Counted from the first letter of the stretch, positions 24,501-35,590 are shown. The stretch is DNA of 64,000 bases from Mya arenaria (GCF_026914265.1 NC_069125.1:1363556-1427555); one strand, 5' to 3'. Numbers and translations are program-made. The notes: a model not told the origin generated them from the sequence alone.

Positions 24501-27270
24501 CGAGCCAAATAGCGGGGAATGGGCCTTACCTAGGGTCCCTTGGCTGGGGCTTGGCTGGACCGTAAGTCAAAGACCCCGCTATTCCCCGGACCTGGGGAGC
24601 CGTGGTTACAATTGACTGTTGCATTAGTATATACTTATCCATAATAAATGGTTACTCGACTGCGTCGCATCATACCATTTATTTTTGTACTAAAAACATG
24701 TAATCATTTTAGAAGAATGTATAATTCATTTGAAGTTTGAAAACCTTATCGTGGGTTTCGTATGAATTGGCCACATACAAAGCGGTATATTTGTTTTTGT
24801 TTTTTTCCTTCAAATATAGTTAAACAAACACTGAAGTGGTTCATTTCTATAAAAGAACGTTCATTTAAAAATCATACCGTTGTTGAAAGACTGGTTGATG
24901 TGTATGAATGGACCACAGCTACAGTCTCCTTGACAACAACCTGCAAAATACTGAGTGAAATAAAACGACAATGCTTGAAATATTTACCAAAAATGCGGGT
25001 CTTAAAACAAGTGTTCCGTACTTACGTAAAGCAAAATTGTACCAAGATAAAATGAGGCCCTGCTAAAAAGGTGAAGTCACAAAACAGCTTTAAACTGGAG
25101 CTAGGTAGTATGTTTGGTGCAACACACATTTATATGAATTATAGATAATATATATATATATATATCAGTGTGTGTATACCACGTGATAAATTGCGTCATA
25201 ACTGAAGGCAACATTTTGTCTTGAATGAAGACTTTAAACCAAGATAACTTCACCATTTATTCACCATTTTATATGAATCATAGCGCAGTCTACGCCGCTT
25301 ACGGAGCCCCGCCTTCGGTCGTTTACCAGAGTTTGGTAGAGAGTTTAGTTTCTTAAAACACTTTGACAAACCTTTTCATAATACGGCCGTCTGACGGAGC
25401 ACTGTCAAAACATTTTTTGGAAACAGGTTTGTCGAAGTGTTTGACGAAACTAATCACCTTATCAAACTCCGGTAATAAAACGAAGGCGGTTTTTTAAGCG
25501 GCATAGACTGCCCTTTGTTACATTTAGAATGGTGTAGTAAAAGTTATCTTTGATTTAAGTTTTCATTTTAGGCAAAATGTTGCCTTCCGACGTAGCATTA
25601 ATGACGTAATTTATCACGTGATATATACACACGGTATATAGTCCCAACTGATTAAATTACGTACGAATTTTTTCGAGACACGTCAGGTTTTCAGGATAGG
25701 ACGGTTCTCTGTAAAATAAATGTACATATATGTGATATGTCATGAATATGTAAAAACACAATGACAACACGTCAATTTTTGTTGCAGTTATTTAGAAGGT
25801 CCACGTATTTCTTATTTACCCTTGAAGTGTAAATATGCCATGAACATGAGCGCTACATATTCCACAAAGTAACAATACAATTCAAGAATGATACATTTAT
25901 GGCAGTATAGGTTGGTTGCTCAGGTAAATGTATTGAAGCACTTTTTTTTGGATGTGCAACGAAAACTCACAATGGTGAAAGGTATACCACAGTTATATAT
26001 TTCTTTTTTTTTCTGTCTGGAATTGCCGATATACGGCCGTGATTTAATGCCAGGACAACAAGCTTTCCAATTATATGCCTTAAAGTTTGTTTTTATCTCG
26101 AGCACAAGCCATGATAAACATGCTTTTAAATGTTTGCCGTCATGGTTTGAACTTAGACATCCAAAGCTTATTCTGCGGGTTGAACCGCAAACAACTACAG
26201 CGTCATTTATCAGTATTTCTATCCAATGAAAAAGCGGCCAGAGGTCACATGACATGCCTCCGCGTTAGCTCATGCATTAGAAACTACCGGAACAATCGTA
26301 TTTTTTTGTTTTGAAGGTACGAATATAAACAACAAATACAAAATCAATCCATATCAGTCTGAAAATTCCCAAGGATAACTTACGGGCTTGTCAACGCTGG
26401 TGTATTGTCCTCAATAACGGCCACCTGAGTCTGTCTGACCATCACTTCCTGGCCGTCACTCGTTTTCTATGTGGTGATAAAGTAGAGAAACATATCACTT
26501 TTAATACCGGTACACTACGATGGCATAGAAGTGAGTGAGTGAGTGAGTGAGTGAGTGAGTGAGTGAGTGAGTGAGTGAGTGAGTGAGTGAGTGAGTGAGT
26601 GAGTGAGTGAGTGAGTGAGTGAGTGAGTGAGTGAGTGAGTGAGTGAGTGAGTGAGTGAGTGAGTGAGTGAGTGAGTGAGTGAGTGAGTGAGTGAGTGAGT
26701 GAGTGAGTGAGTGAGTGAGTGAGTGAGTGAGTGAGTGAGTGAGTGAGTGAGTGAGTGAGTGAGTGAGTGAGTGAGTGAGTGAGTGAGTGAGTGAGTGAGT
26801 GAGTGAGTGAGTGAGTGAGTGAGTGAGTGAGTGAGTGAGTGAGTGAGTGAGTGAGTGAGTGAGTGAGTGAGTGAGTGAGTGAGCAGCGAGCGAGCGAGCG
26901 ATAAATAAATAAAAAAATAAAAAAAATGAAAAAAAAAATAAATAAATAAATAAATAAATAAATGAATGAATAAATAAATAAATCAAATACTCAAATGAAT
27001 GAATGAATGAATAAATGAATGAATGAATGAATGAATGAATGAATGAATGAATGAATGAATGAATGAATGAATGAATGAATGAATGAATGAATGAATGAAT
27101 GAATGAATGTATGAATAAACAAGCGATAGAGCGAACGAACCAACGAACTAACAAACGATTTAGTTAATGAACGAACAATATAAATCAGTAAATGTATACT
27201 TTTACTGATAGATATATAAATAATAGTGTCTTACCATCCACCATTCCGTTACACTTGCAAAAGCAGCCAT
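18406..27270 (-). CDS. Multi-pass membrane protein gene, paralogue 2 (complete model)
   Basis: Seven minus-strand exons: 27235-27270, 26384-26466, 25022-25059, 24878-24940, 24096-24152, 23072-23275, 18406-18572. They sum to 648 nt, giving 215 residues plus stop, and every junction keeps frame with GT/AG borders. The first exon begins with ATG; the N-terminus is hydrophilic to about residue 40. A CC pair follows near residue 54, and the C-terminal 140 residues hold at least three hydrophobic helices (around RWIIGLAAVITLAG, IYLVVDLIISVIWFCIG and PHVALLLAALACIFIIF). It likely sits in a membrane; the family is not recognised. Exons 4-7 are well supported by paralogue 1; exons 1 and 3 rest on phase and splice signals only. 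Its last intron (4.5 kb) is full of repeats. Confidence 0.65.
19090..19245. mobile_element. Foldback element, copy 1 of local cluster
   Basis: Outer arms read atggccgctcgtgtaag at about 19110 and its complement cttacacgagcggccat near 19222-19238. The inside keeps the words gtagggtgttt.gcggaaa also seen in copy 2. Confidence 0.6.
19607..19783. mobile_element. Foldback element, copy 2: ~77-bp arms
   Basis: Near-perfect palindrome: the left arm starts tataagtatcttccatg and runs to gcggaaacgagg; the right arm is its complement and ends catggaagatacttata. The loop is about 23 bp. Part of the outer left arm is diverged (accgagagtttaaaatagg against the atcttacacgagcggcc side). Confidence 0.8.
19785..19861. 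repeat. Second hairpin nested beside the foldback
   Basis: Arms ttccagc.cggtcaaatattt plus ggatctact and their complement flank a 17-bp loop. It directly abuts the 19607-19783 palindrome. Confidence 0.7.
19862..20105. mobile_element. Foldback element, copy 3 (diverged)
   Basis: Carries catggccgctcgta, tcggtaaatctcgtttcg and cctacgctgggatga, words shared with copies 1 and 2, but arms no longer pair cleanly. Confidence 0.45.
20560..20915. repeat. 62-bp near-perfect inverted repeat with 232-bp spacer
   Basis: The arm at 20560-20621 (acagagacttgaatgtatga ... actttaatagttg) is matched in reverse complement at 20854-20915. No mismatch was seen across the 62 bp by eye. The spacer has no open frame. 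It may be a foldback transposon or a recent inverted duplication. Confidence 0.8.
21250..21540. mobile_element. Non-autonomous element with G/C-rich ends, copy 1
   Basis: Left end tcacaagcgaatttagaggg and right end ccctctaacgccagcttctg, then gaccgcccctgg, form imperfect inverted ends. A similar unit occurs at 21995-22275. The terminal (c/g) runs and the word tatgccccctctaac suggest one family. Confidence 0.4.
21995..22275. mobile_element. Non-autonomous element with G/C-rich ends, copy 2
   Basis: Begins caggcggatccaggatttga, followed by a G run, and ends ctccctctggacccgctagt, whose complement resembles the start. Inside is acatgcgcccctcgctcgga, akin to copy 1 around 21445. Confidence 0.45.
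22521..23054. repeat. 54-bp minisatellite, about 10 units, intronic
   Basis: The unit starts tatccctacccactcccaaa and contains ggtatccgcacacgacccat. Units are almost identical, so the expansion or homogenisation is recent. Each unit contains ccctacc and ggtaggg, which can pair. It lies in the last intron of paralogue 2. Because 54 is divisible by 3, it produces long repetitive open frames on both strands that are not genes. Confidence 0.95.
23072..23275 (-). CDS. Paralogue 2, main membrane exon
   Basis: 204 nt, phase 1 to 1, acceptor gtccag, donor GTGAGG. It encodes a hydrophobic stretch, KAAKESIFWAVVLYLHN and the helix IYLVVDLIISVIWFCI. The donor lies only about 17 bp from the edge of the 54-bp minisatellite. 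Confidence 0.8.
23563..23895. mobile_element. MITE family B, copy 1
   Basis: The left end reads ctttaaagcagcagtctcac and the right end gtgagagtgcagctttaaa, inverted. Inside, ttgtcttggaaagagca and its complement tggctcgttccaagacaa show that pairing extends inward. Located in the intron upstream of exon 23072-23275. Confidence 0.75.
24096..24152 (-). CDS. Paralogue 2, short helix-entry exon
   Basis: 57 nt, phase 1 to 1, acceptor ttgtag, donor GTAAGT. Reads AKLITGYGIALTVWRWII and is homologous to 8774-8830. Confidence 0.7.
24366..24623. mobile_element. MITE family C, copy 1
   Basis: Ends read tgcaccagtcaattgttgcc and, inverted, tgcaacagtcaattgtaacc, each followed by C/G-rich sequence. Inside are tcc.cggacctgggg and caggtccgagggt arms. 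It matches 63328-63655. Located between the 57- and 63-nt exons of paralogue 2. Confidence 0.8.
24878..24940 (-). CDS. Paralogue 2, CC-motif exon
   Basis: 63 nt, phase 1 to 1, acceptor ttgcag, donor GTATGA. Reads CCQGDCSCGPFIHINQSFNN; cysteine-rich at the start. Same length and borders as 9233-9295 in paralogue 1. Confidence 0.65.
25022..25059 (-). CDS. Paralogue 2, short exon (tentative)
   Basis: 38 nt, phase 2 to 1, acceptor gcag, donor GTACGG, reading ASFYLGTILLYV. It is the only piece found that joins exons 2 and 4 in frame. A downstream GTAAGT overlaps the donor area but would break frame. An alternative hydrophobic segment at 25820-25918 has unsuitable phase at its start. Confidence 0.35.
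25167..25634. mobile_element. ~470-bp foldback element
   Basis: Arms read gtgtgtataccacgtgataa on the left and, inverted, tatcacgtgatatatacaca on the right. They continue inward through ggcaacattttg, gataacttcaccatt and the cgccg/cgaagg words. Arms are about 150 bp with moderate divergence; the centre around 25330-25480 contains a smaller inverted pair (gtttgtcgaagtgtttgacg). Confidence 0.7.
26384..26466 (-). CDS. Paralogue 2, N-terminal hydrophilic exon
   Basis: 83 nt, phase 0 to 2, acceptor catag, donor GTAAGT. Encodes a polar segment including GQEVMVRQTQVAVIEDNTPA. Paralogue 1 has an exon with the same phases and a comparable polar sequence at 10646-10680. Confidence 0.55.
26531..26884 (+). 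repeat. (GAGT)n microsatellite
   Basis: About 350 bp of nearly pure gagt repeats, ending in gagcgagcgagcg. It lies in the first intron of the paralogue 2 model. On the minus strand it gives a THSL repeat frame that is not a gene. Confidence 0.98.
26900..27118 (+). repeat. (AAAT)n then (AATG)n microsatellite
   Basis: Follows the GAGT tract directly and ends 117 bp before the proposed first exon. Composition changes from aaat to gaat units near 26990-27000. Confidence 0.95.
27235..27270 (-). CDS. Paralogue 2, proposed first coding exon
   Basis: ATG at 27270 on the minus strand, reading MAAFASVTEWWM before a GTAAGA donor, phase 0. The next exon starts in phase 0, which fits. No matching exon was found for paralogue 1. 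Confidence 0.4.
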
Positions 27271-28907
27271 CCTTACTTATAATTGGCGATCTATGGGCTT
27301 CGAAATAAAAATGATCTTGAGTTTGTTAATATTGGCTTGGCAGCATTTGAGGTAACTAGGAAGAATGATTTGATATGTTGTAAACTATGGGAATTCTGAA
27401 CAGCATATATTTTTTTAATATTTGCGATTTGGAGTGTGTATCGGAGAAGTGGCAGAAAGCGGACCTTTTAACACAATCTTTGCCACCATGAGTAAGTATA
27501 GCAGTTAAATAAACTTTTTTGGGATGTTTTTCTTCTTTCTTCTTTTGAATAGATTTCATCAAACTTCAATTAATCAAGGTTCATTGAGGTTAAAATTTAA
27601 CAACAAAATATTTAAAATTAAAGAGAATTTACAATCTTTACCGACATGATATTTTATCAGTGCTGCGGGTATCTTAGGTCACGTGATTTGCATGGTGGCA
27701 GTAATTGCTGTATTGTAATGTAAGTAACACTGCCTGGAGTTTGCCGGGAAAGTTGACATTTTTAATGATGAAGCCTAGTACTTAATAATTGCATATCAGC
27801 AATTTCATTGGTTAGATGACAAAAAATAACATTTTAATGATTAAGGTTGTGCGGAGTGAGCGTTCAAGTAATCTTACTGTCTAAGAATACAACCTTGTTG
27901 GCTGGCACACTGTCAAAACAAAATATGACGCATGGAGTGTGTTTGGGATGAGGGGCAGTTTGTGGACCTTAAGAAACCCGGTAAAGTTGAATTTCATGAT
28001 GATTAAGCCTAGTGCTTAATGATTGCCTATCTTCAATTTCATGCAACTGGCTGAAAATGTCGGTTGTTTTCTAGTGTGGTATTGCACTGTAAACATAAGG
28101 ACACATTCATGATTTTATTTTTAACCTACAGCTGAGAAATTTATACCTCAACAAACCATTCTGACTATACAGTAATGTGACATTTCTGCTAAATTTGCAA
28201 CACTGGAGTATTTGTTAAATTGCTAATACACTTCCCTCTTCCAAAAACATCTTCCCCACGACGTTCAAAGAACTGATATAATCCAACAATACCTATCAAA
28301 TAGTTTATTGTTAATCATAAAATTCGATTGAAACATAATACATCATAATCAAACATATGAATTTTAACATCATTGTTTAAAAATGAAAACAGTTTATATC
28401 TATATCTCATATCAAGTTTTTATAGCGAATGATTAGCATTTTAAATTTATGACTCAACGTACATTTTGACTTTATGTTATGAAATTTTAAAATAACATTG
28501 ATAGTATACAATAAAAACAAACACTAATTAAGACCCCGTAAGTTGTATTTTTTGCAATTAAACGGAATGTTTCTGTATCCTTTGAAAAACATTACATTTT
28601 AAGAATAAGACGGTTAGAAATGAAATGTATGCTATGAATACAAACAGTAAATACCCCAAAAAAGTCGACAGAAGGATTTGGTGTAGTGTTCAATATAGGT
28701 CTTAACTTGATCTAAGATTGATATAGCGTATCGGATTGCGTGGCATGAATAACCAACGAATACCGTGAATGAAGGTTATGATGTGTGACCACAAGATTGA
28801 CTTTAGTTGCTTATTGAATACTACCAATGAGCTCTGTTTAACAAATTTTACACAAACCAATTCACCACATGTGTGTTACATATACGTACGAATATGTCAC
28901 AAACAGG
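27271..28907. other. Region upstream of paralogue 2
   Basis: It should include the promoter of paralogue 2, but no confident core promoter motif was picked out. A ~55-bp direct repeat occurs at 27757-27812 and 27980-28042 (aagcctagt.cttaat.attgc and caatttcat). The rest is AT-rich and unremarkable. Confidence 0.4.
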
Positions 28908-29734
28908 TACTGGGCAGTTGCCTAATTCAGGATAAATTTTGAAGTTTTCTTAAAATACTGTCGGAATTACTGAACATAAGTGCATGAAATTTTGACAGAA
29001 AAATGTTGGGTCCTAAATGAACCGAAATGGAAAGAGAATGAAAGAAAAAACAATTAGTTATACAATGTAATATAATATTCAGTACGAAATGAGGACATAA
29101 ACGACGCCCGAAAACATGCATTCAGTGTCAAAATATTCGGATTTTTTAAAGAACAAAGTCAACATCATCAAGTCAATATACAAATATTTAAATGCTATTT
29201 AATTGGAAAGCATGCATTCAATGTTCAACCTGTATTTATATTTTATACGTCTCCAAAGTATTCGTGTGTGTATTTTCGGCCTATCTGAACTACTCTTTAG
29301 TCCGAATTTGCAAAATTTTGCTAATCTGCTACATTTTTGCTTCGTTTTCTTATCAAATGCTACACAACACAAACACAATGGCATCAGCAGTGTATTTACT
29401 AAATATGTATTTTTGCATTCTGTGATTGATTATATGTCACAAACTTCGTATAGTAGGTCTCGTATTCAAAGATACCCCTACGGAACCTCATTATTAAAGC
29501 TCGCGCTGTTTGACGTCATCATCCACGTGACTTAATATTGACATTTTGAAAAGCGACATTTAAGAAGTATTTATTTTGTGATTATACTCACATAGCTGCA
29601 CTTTTGTGTTGTTTCTGTTGCTAGGAGGTCAGTTGCATTAATTGTGATCGTAATATATTAATCACGGTCGTCGAAACGCTTTTTTAACGATTTCCGATTT
29701 TTAGGCAAATCCGGAATAAGGCAACTACCCAGTA
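28908..29734. mobile_element. TIR-bounded element, about 0.83 kb
   Basis: The left end reads tactgggcagttgcctaatt and continues caggat. The right end, inverted, reads tactgggtagttgccttatt and continues ccggat: 3 mismatches in 26. If the outer TA is the target duplication, this fits a Tc1/mariner-type non-autonomous element. No transposase motifs were seen in the internal short frames. Confidence 0.55.
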
Positions 29735-32030
29735 TTGTTAAAAATTCGAACCATTTTTCTTCACCACCTTATAGTACTAACCCGATTATCGTACCGAGGG
29801 ACATTTAATGCATGATAGATCTTTATCAACCGCTCTAACTTTAATTGAATATCAGTCGCCATGTGTAGCCTTTGCCCTTTATTTCATTCTTGTACCGGGA
29901 CAATCATGGCAGTTATGGTTCTTAAAATAATTTCCGAATTATTTTTGATGGTTTTGTAGGCACGCTAGTAAGTTAACGAATTTTCCAATTACAGAATTTG
30001 ACACACTGACGTGAATAATTAGAAAAAACATACATACATAGGGTTACGGTAATACATGTTTATTTATTATAAGCCCTGAAGGGCTACAAGCGAAACTGGT
30101 CGGCTTATTAAATTAAAAAATACCCATATAATGTTAGTTTTTTATTTGATTATAAAAAATGATATATAGGCGCCATTTCTGTTCCGGGCCTGTAGCGCGA
30201 TGAGTAATTATACTTGAAAAAGCAGTAGAACTAGAGATGAATTCATAGATAGATTTAGTGGGTACATTTATTTGTATATATACATCTGCTAGTACAATTT
30301 AGTATGTCAAGAGACATAACTGCAATGTCAACAATAGCTCGATTGTCGCACTACTTCCTTTATTGCTGTCACGCAATACCGTGTTTACCTAAGGCCAGAC
30401 TTGTCTTACAGATTCCCTTTCGGGTTTTCAAAAAACGTCGATGCAAGTGGGCATTGCTTTATATATTATTTCTATACAAATAAAATTTCAAATAACTTTC
30501 CAAAAATCTCAATAAAAAAACTCGGGACATAGGCTTTTGTACGGGGCGGTGGCGGATGATGATTAAAAAATAATATGTGGCCTATTTCACTTCAAATCAA
30601 TGACGGATCGAGGATTCTGTATCAAAGGCAGAATCGTTGTTTTACTAAGATCGTTTGGTGTTTGACCGACTCTTCTTTTAATCGGCGCGGCGTCTTTTTT
30701 TGCACGACGGATAGGCATTTCCGTTGAATTTAGCAATGCTGGAAAATCTCATCTGTCACCCTTATGCCAGATAAGTCACGCGCAACAAAACGCCACTTGT
30801 TATTTTCTTTTATTTTGTTGTTTAATAACAGTGCATTTTGTTATTCCATTTATTCGCAATCTAATAAATAAATATGCAATATTTGTAATGCAAATGAAAA
30901 CAAAAATCCTCAAAAACGAGATTTTAAGAGGAACTATTTGACGTAAATAGGGATCTAAAATTATTACGCGTATTGACGTCAGCAAACAACATCGCACGCG
31001 CTTTTTGGTGAAATGACAATAATGCGTTTTCTACGTAAATTTTTAAAATAATTAATTAATAATTAACGGCATGCAATGATAAATATCAATCATGTTGTTT
31101 TTTCTGGTCAGGATCGTAAAATCCAACCCTATTTGTTCCTATTTGTAATATACTTCCGCATTTTCCTATGTTAACAAATTTTGGTTGCCTTAAATTTATT
31201 GCTTAATGCCTACATATATGAAGTGTTTACTTTTAATTGGCTTTTTTATTGACATTGTCAACTTTGGAGTTTATCAAGCTCACGGCGATCTCCATCGATT
31301 AACCTCTCAATAGTAGCGTTAACATATACTGGTTTAGAAATAATTTATCTTTTGGAAGTTTGCCTACATTAAGGCAGATAATAGTTAAAGAGTAAATGAG
31401 GGTCATTAAGCGAACCCTTCTAATAATTTTATCAAAACAAACACTTCATTTTACCATCATTGTGCCTCAATTTCAAACAGCCAAAATAGTTACTTGGATA
31501 TCACGTGAACAGTTAATTACAAGTAAATTACCATACGAACACTGTTGGGGAGCTGAAACACCAATACTTAATGAAGAAAAACAGGGGGTTTTATCAACGT
31601 GTTGCAAACAGGACCGCCAAATTGGATTTATCCCCTATCGTTTGAGAACTATCTCCAACAGCTATATATTTCATTAAAAATACGAGCATAAGAACCACCG
31701 CTGCCATAGCACGTCCACATCCGCTAAGAATTGATTCGTGTTCGTCAGTACATTGCAATTTGGCGTAAACGTCAGTTAAATAAGACCAAGCTCATTATAA
31801 TTGCTATTGTTGCTGCTGATTCTTCTTCTATTGCTGCTTTTACTACCATTAGCATCATTGCCAGAGCCACAACCACCATTATAACATTATGGTGGTTTAA
31901 GCAACTGTTTGTAGATGTTTTTGCCTAACTAAATTTCCTTTCTCACTCTTATAACTTTAACCACTTCTACAAAGAGAGCAACTGCTAAAACTACTTACCT
32001 TACTGCTGGTGCTTCATTCTGTGTCTGTTT
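29735..32030. other. Gene-poor sequence
   Basis: No coding family or RNA recognised. Long A/T tracts are common. Near 30066-30092 a short hairpin (aagccctgaagggct) occurs. Confidence 0.45.
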
Positions 32031-32035
32031 ATACC

Positions 32036-33375
32036 ATGACTTTTAGTTTTACTGCTACTGCTACTAGTTATGCTACTTCTGCTATTGCTAAAACTTCTGC
32101 TACTTCTGCTACTTCTGCTACTGTTGCTTCCGCTACTTTGCTATTTTTGCTATTTCTTCTACTTCTGCTACTACTGCTGCTACTTCTGCTACATTTGCTT
32201 CTTCTGCTACTGCTACTATTTTGCTACTTCTGCTATTGCTTCTCCTTCTGCTACTTTTGCTACTGCTGCTATTGCAACTTCTTCTACTTTGCTATTTTTG
32301 CTACTTCTTCCACTTCTTCCACTGCTACTACTTCTGCTACATTTGCTACTGATGTTACTGCTATTACTCTTACTACTTCTGCTACTGCTTCTACTTCCGT
32401 TACTTTTGCTATTGCTGCTACTGCTACAATATCTGCTACTGCTACTACTTCTGCTACTGCTACTACTATTGCTACTTCTGCTACTTCGGCCACTGGTACT
32501 TCTGCCGCTACTTCTGCTATTGCTGCTGCTGCATATACTGCTACTACTTTTGCTACTTCTACTACTGCTATCACTTCTTCTACTGCTTCTACGTTTGCTA
32601 CTGCTACCACTTTTGCTACTGCTGCCACTGCTACTTCTGCTACTGTACTACTTCTGCTCTTTTTGCTACTGCTGCTACTGCAACTACTTCTGCTACTGCT
32701 ATTATTTCTGTCACTTTTGCTACTGCTGCTACTGCTATTACTCTTACTACTTCTGCTACTGCTTCTACTTCCGTTACTTTTGCTATTGCTGCTACTACTA
32801 CTACTACATCTGCTACTGCTACAACTTTTGCTATTTCTGCTGCTTCTTCTGCTACTGCTATTACTTCTGCTACTACTTCTGCTACTGCTACCATTTTTGC
32901 TTCTTCTGCCACTGCATATACTATTACTACTTCTGCTACTTCTACTACTGCTATTACTTCTTCTACTGCTTTTACTTCTGCTACTGCTACCACTTTTGCT
33001 ACTGCTGCCACTGCTACTTCTGCTACTGTACTATTTCTGCTCTTTTTGCTACTGCTGCTACTGCAACTACTTCTGCTACTGCTACTATTTCTGCCACTTT
33101 TGCTACTGCTGCTACTGCTATTACTCTAACTACTTCTGCTACTTCTTCTACTTCCGTTACTTTTGCTATTGCTGCTACTACTACTACTACATCTGCTACT
33201 TCTACTAATTTTGCTGCTTCTGCTGCTTCTTCTGTTACTGCTACTACTTTTGCTACTGCTACCACTTTTGCTTCTTCTGCCACTGCTACTTCTGCTACTG
33301 CAACTACTTCTGCTACTTTTGCTACTTCTGCTACTTTTGCTACTGCTACTACAGCTACTTTTCCTTTTTCCACCA
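32036..33375 (+). repeat. Degenerate GCTACT/TTCTGC array with ~382-bp higher-order period
   Basis: Built of tgctacttctgctact-type triplets. A distinctive segment (ctgctctttttgctactgct) occurs near 32655 and 33037, about 382 bp apart; another (acttccgttacttttgctat) occurs near 32392, 32768 and 33153, spaced about 376-385 bp. Because the unit is trinucleotide-like, every frame stays open (poly-Leu, Ala/Thr-rich, Cys/Tyr-rich), which is not evidence of a gene. Confidence 0.9.
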
Positions 33376-33751
33376 TTACCACCACTTCTCCCACCTCCTC
33401 CAACTTCCACTTACTACCATTATCAATACCATTCTTGCCAACCCCACGTTTCATCATTACTAGCGCGATCAGCAACAATATCCCTATTATTATTATGGTT
33501 ATGGTAACGCACATATTTTTTGCGCTCTTATTTATCTGCATTCTTTGCGAAAAGGTATGCGCTACGGACAAAAAGATTTGTTCATATCTGGCGGATTGTA
33601 TAGTACCTTAATGATATTGTTTTGTTCTAGGAAGTAAACAAGCCAAATTAGTATTCGTTGACATGTCTCATGTTTAAAAATTGCGTAAATCAAGGACTCG
33701 ATGATATTATTTCGACCTGACAACCACATTAAAATTCCCTTATTTCCTAAT

Positions 33752-34507
33752 GCAAGCCCAAATTCAACCTCATTCAAGAAACAATGTTTACGAATAAATT
33801 CCACCTAATGCATGAAACATTATTCAAGGTCAAATACAACCTCATTCTCGAAAAAGTGTTCAAGCCCCTTTTCTGGCACATAATCCTAAAGACATTAATC
33901 AGACAGTCATGCCACCCAACGCAGGAAACATTATTCAAGCCCTTATGCCTACTACTGTTGAAAACATTATTCAAGCCCCAACGCCACCTACTGCTTGAAA
34001 CATTAGTTAAGATCCAATGCCACCTACTGCTCGAAACATTAGTCAAGCCCCAATGCCAGCTATTGCTGAACACATTATTAATGTCCAAATGCCACCTACT
34101 GCTGAAAACAAATTTCAAGCCCCAATGCCACCTACTGCTGGGAACATTATTCAAGCCCCGATGCCAGCTACTGCTGGAAACATAACTCAAGTCCCAATGC
34201 CACCTACTGCTGGAAATATTATACAAGCCCCAATGCCAGCAACTGCTGAACACATTATTCATGTCCGAATGCCACCTACTGCTGAAAACATTATTCAAGC
34301 CCCAATGCCACCTACTGCTGGACACATTATTCAATCCCCAATGTCACCTACTGCTGGACACTTTATTCAAGCCCCAATGCCACCTACTGCTGGACACATT
34401 ATTCAAGCCCCAGTACCACCTACTGCTGGAAACATTATTCAAGCCCCAATGTAATTTACTGCTGGGAAAATTAGTCAAGTCCAAATGCCACCTACTGCTG
34501 GAAACAT
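33752..34507 (+). repeat. 36-bp minisatellite array, left part
   Basis: The unit is caagccccaatgccacctac followed by tgctggaaacattatt. The far left (33752-33960) is the most diverged. The right edge is cut at 34507 by the LINE insertion; the array resumes at 38650. One frame reads MPPTAGNIIQAP per unit but is stopped repeatedly over the array. Confidence 0.95.
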
Positions 34508-35218
34508 TTTTTCTTCTTTTTGGAACTGCTAAAGTATAACAGTCTGTTTATTAGATCATAAAAGCAACAATGTCACAGGTAATAAAGTAATACATAGACA
34601 AAGATTTAAAAATATATATATACTCAAAGTATCTATTGAATGTACTTTTGTTTTTTATAAAATCATTCAGGAATCGGTAATTGACATTTTTTATTCGTAG
34701 GTATGTTTCTAAAGCAATCAGATCGTAATATAAATAAGACAATATATTTATGGGCATCATTCTCCGGTCGCATATGTTGTCAACGATATATTTATGAATT
34801 ATATAATACCATGATTTCCACTCGATACTTGTACACGTTTATTCCAGTAACTATGGATATACGGTTTTTCGAAAATTTGCCGGACAAAGAGCTGATATAT
34901 TTCCTTATTTGTCATTTCGTTAATTAGTTTGTTCCCAAACCTTATTAAAAGTTTTGAATTGACATTAGTAATTATTGATTCGTTTGATTTCACAGATATT
35001 TTCCATTGGATCGGAATGGCTTTTTTTACTATATTTATTTCCGCTATCCAATTAGTTTTGTTTTTAAGTTTATTTAGAATCAGATTAGTGTCTATAGTGC
35101 CAGTATTTGAAAGAATGTCGTTTACGAAATTAAATCCGATTCAATCCAATTCTTAAACAGTATACTTTTATTACTATGTTTTATAAATTTATTGCCCCAG
35201 AAAATTTCTTTTCTAATA

Positions 35219-35590
35219 TCATAAAATTATATACTTGGTATTGGGTATTTTAGTTTGGTTGGCAGTCAGTTGTTTAAAATGAGTCCACGTTGAAAGTAGT
35301 TGATTATAAAATTTGGTTAGTTTATATGTGATAGGTTGTAAAGATTTGATAGAGTCTATGTTCATGTAGAAGATGAGGAAATTCTTTCCGAACTGGTCAA
35401 GCAATACAGATGGTATAATTTTCCAGTTAGCATTAATTTTGCTTATAAGATGTGTTGCCCATTTTAATTTCATAGTTTTAGAGAACAGTCCAAAGTATGG
35501 CATATCTAAACCACCCTCAAGTTTATTTCCAATAATTGTTGTGCGCTTGATTTTGTCTCTTTTTCCGTTCCAAAAAAATTCGAAGATCAT
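35219..35590 (-). pseudogene. LINE ORF2: C-terminal region
   Basis: 123 codons with FFWNGKRDKIKRTTI and GGLDMPYFGLFSKTMKLKW, the conserved post-RT segment of L1/Tx1-type ORF2. Sequence of the same type continues to 34551 in other frames. Confidence 0.75.

Noticed and set aside
25820-25918. Hydrophobic segment reading YCYFVEYVALMFMAYLHFK as an exon of paralogue 2
   Set aside because: The end phase fits but the only usable acceptors give the wrong start phase for the preceding exon, so the shorter 25022-25059 exon was preferred.
26501-27154. 217-codon THSL/SFIH repeat frame
   Set aside because: Translation of (GAGT)n and (AATG)n microsatellites.
32009-33611. 399- and 513-codon Leu-, Ala/Thr- or Cys/Tyr-rich frames
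   Set aside because: Low-complexity triplet array; several frames on both strands are open at once.
33774-34539. Repetitive-protein gene with MPPTAGNIIQAP units
   Set aside because: Stops recur along the array, different frames and both strands are equally open, and no start or splice context was found.
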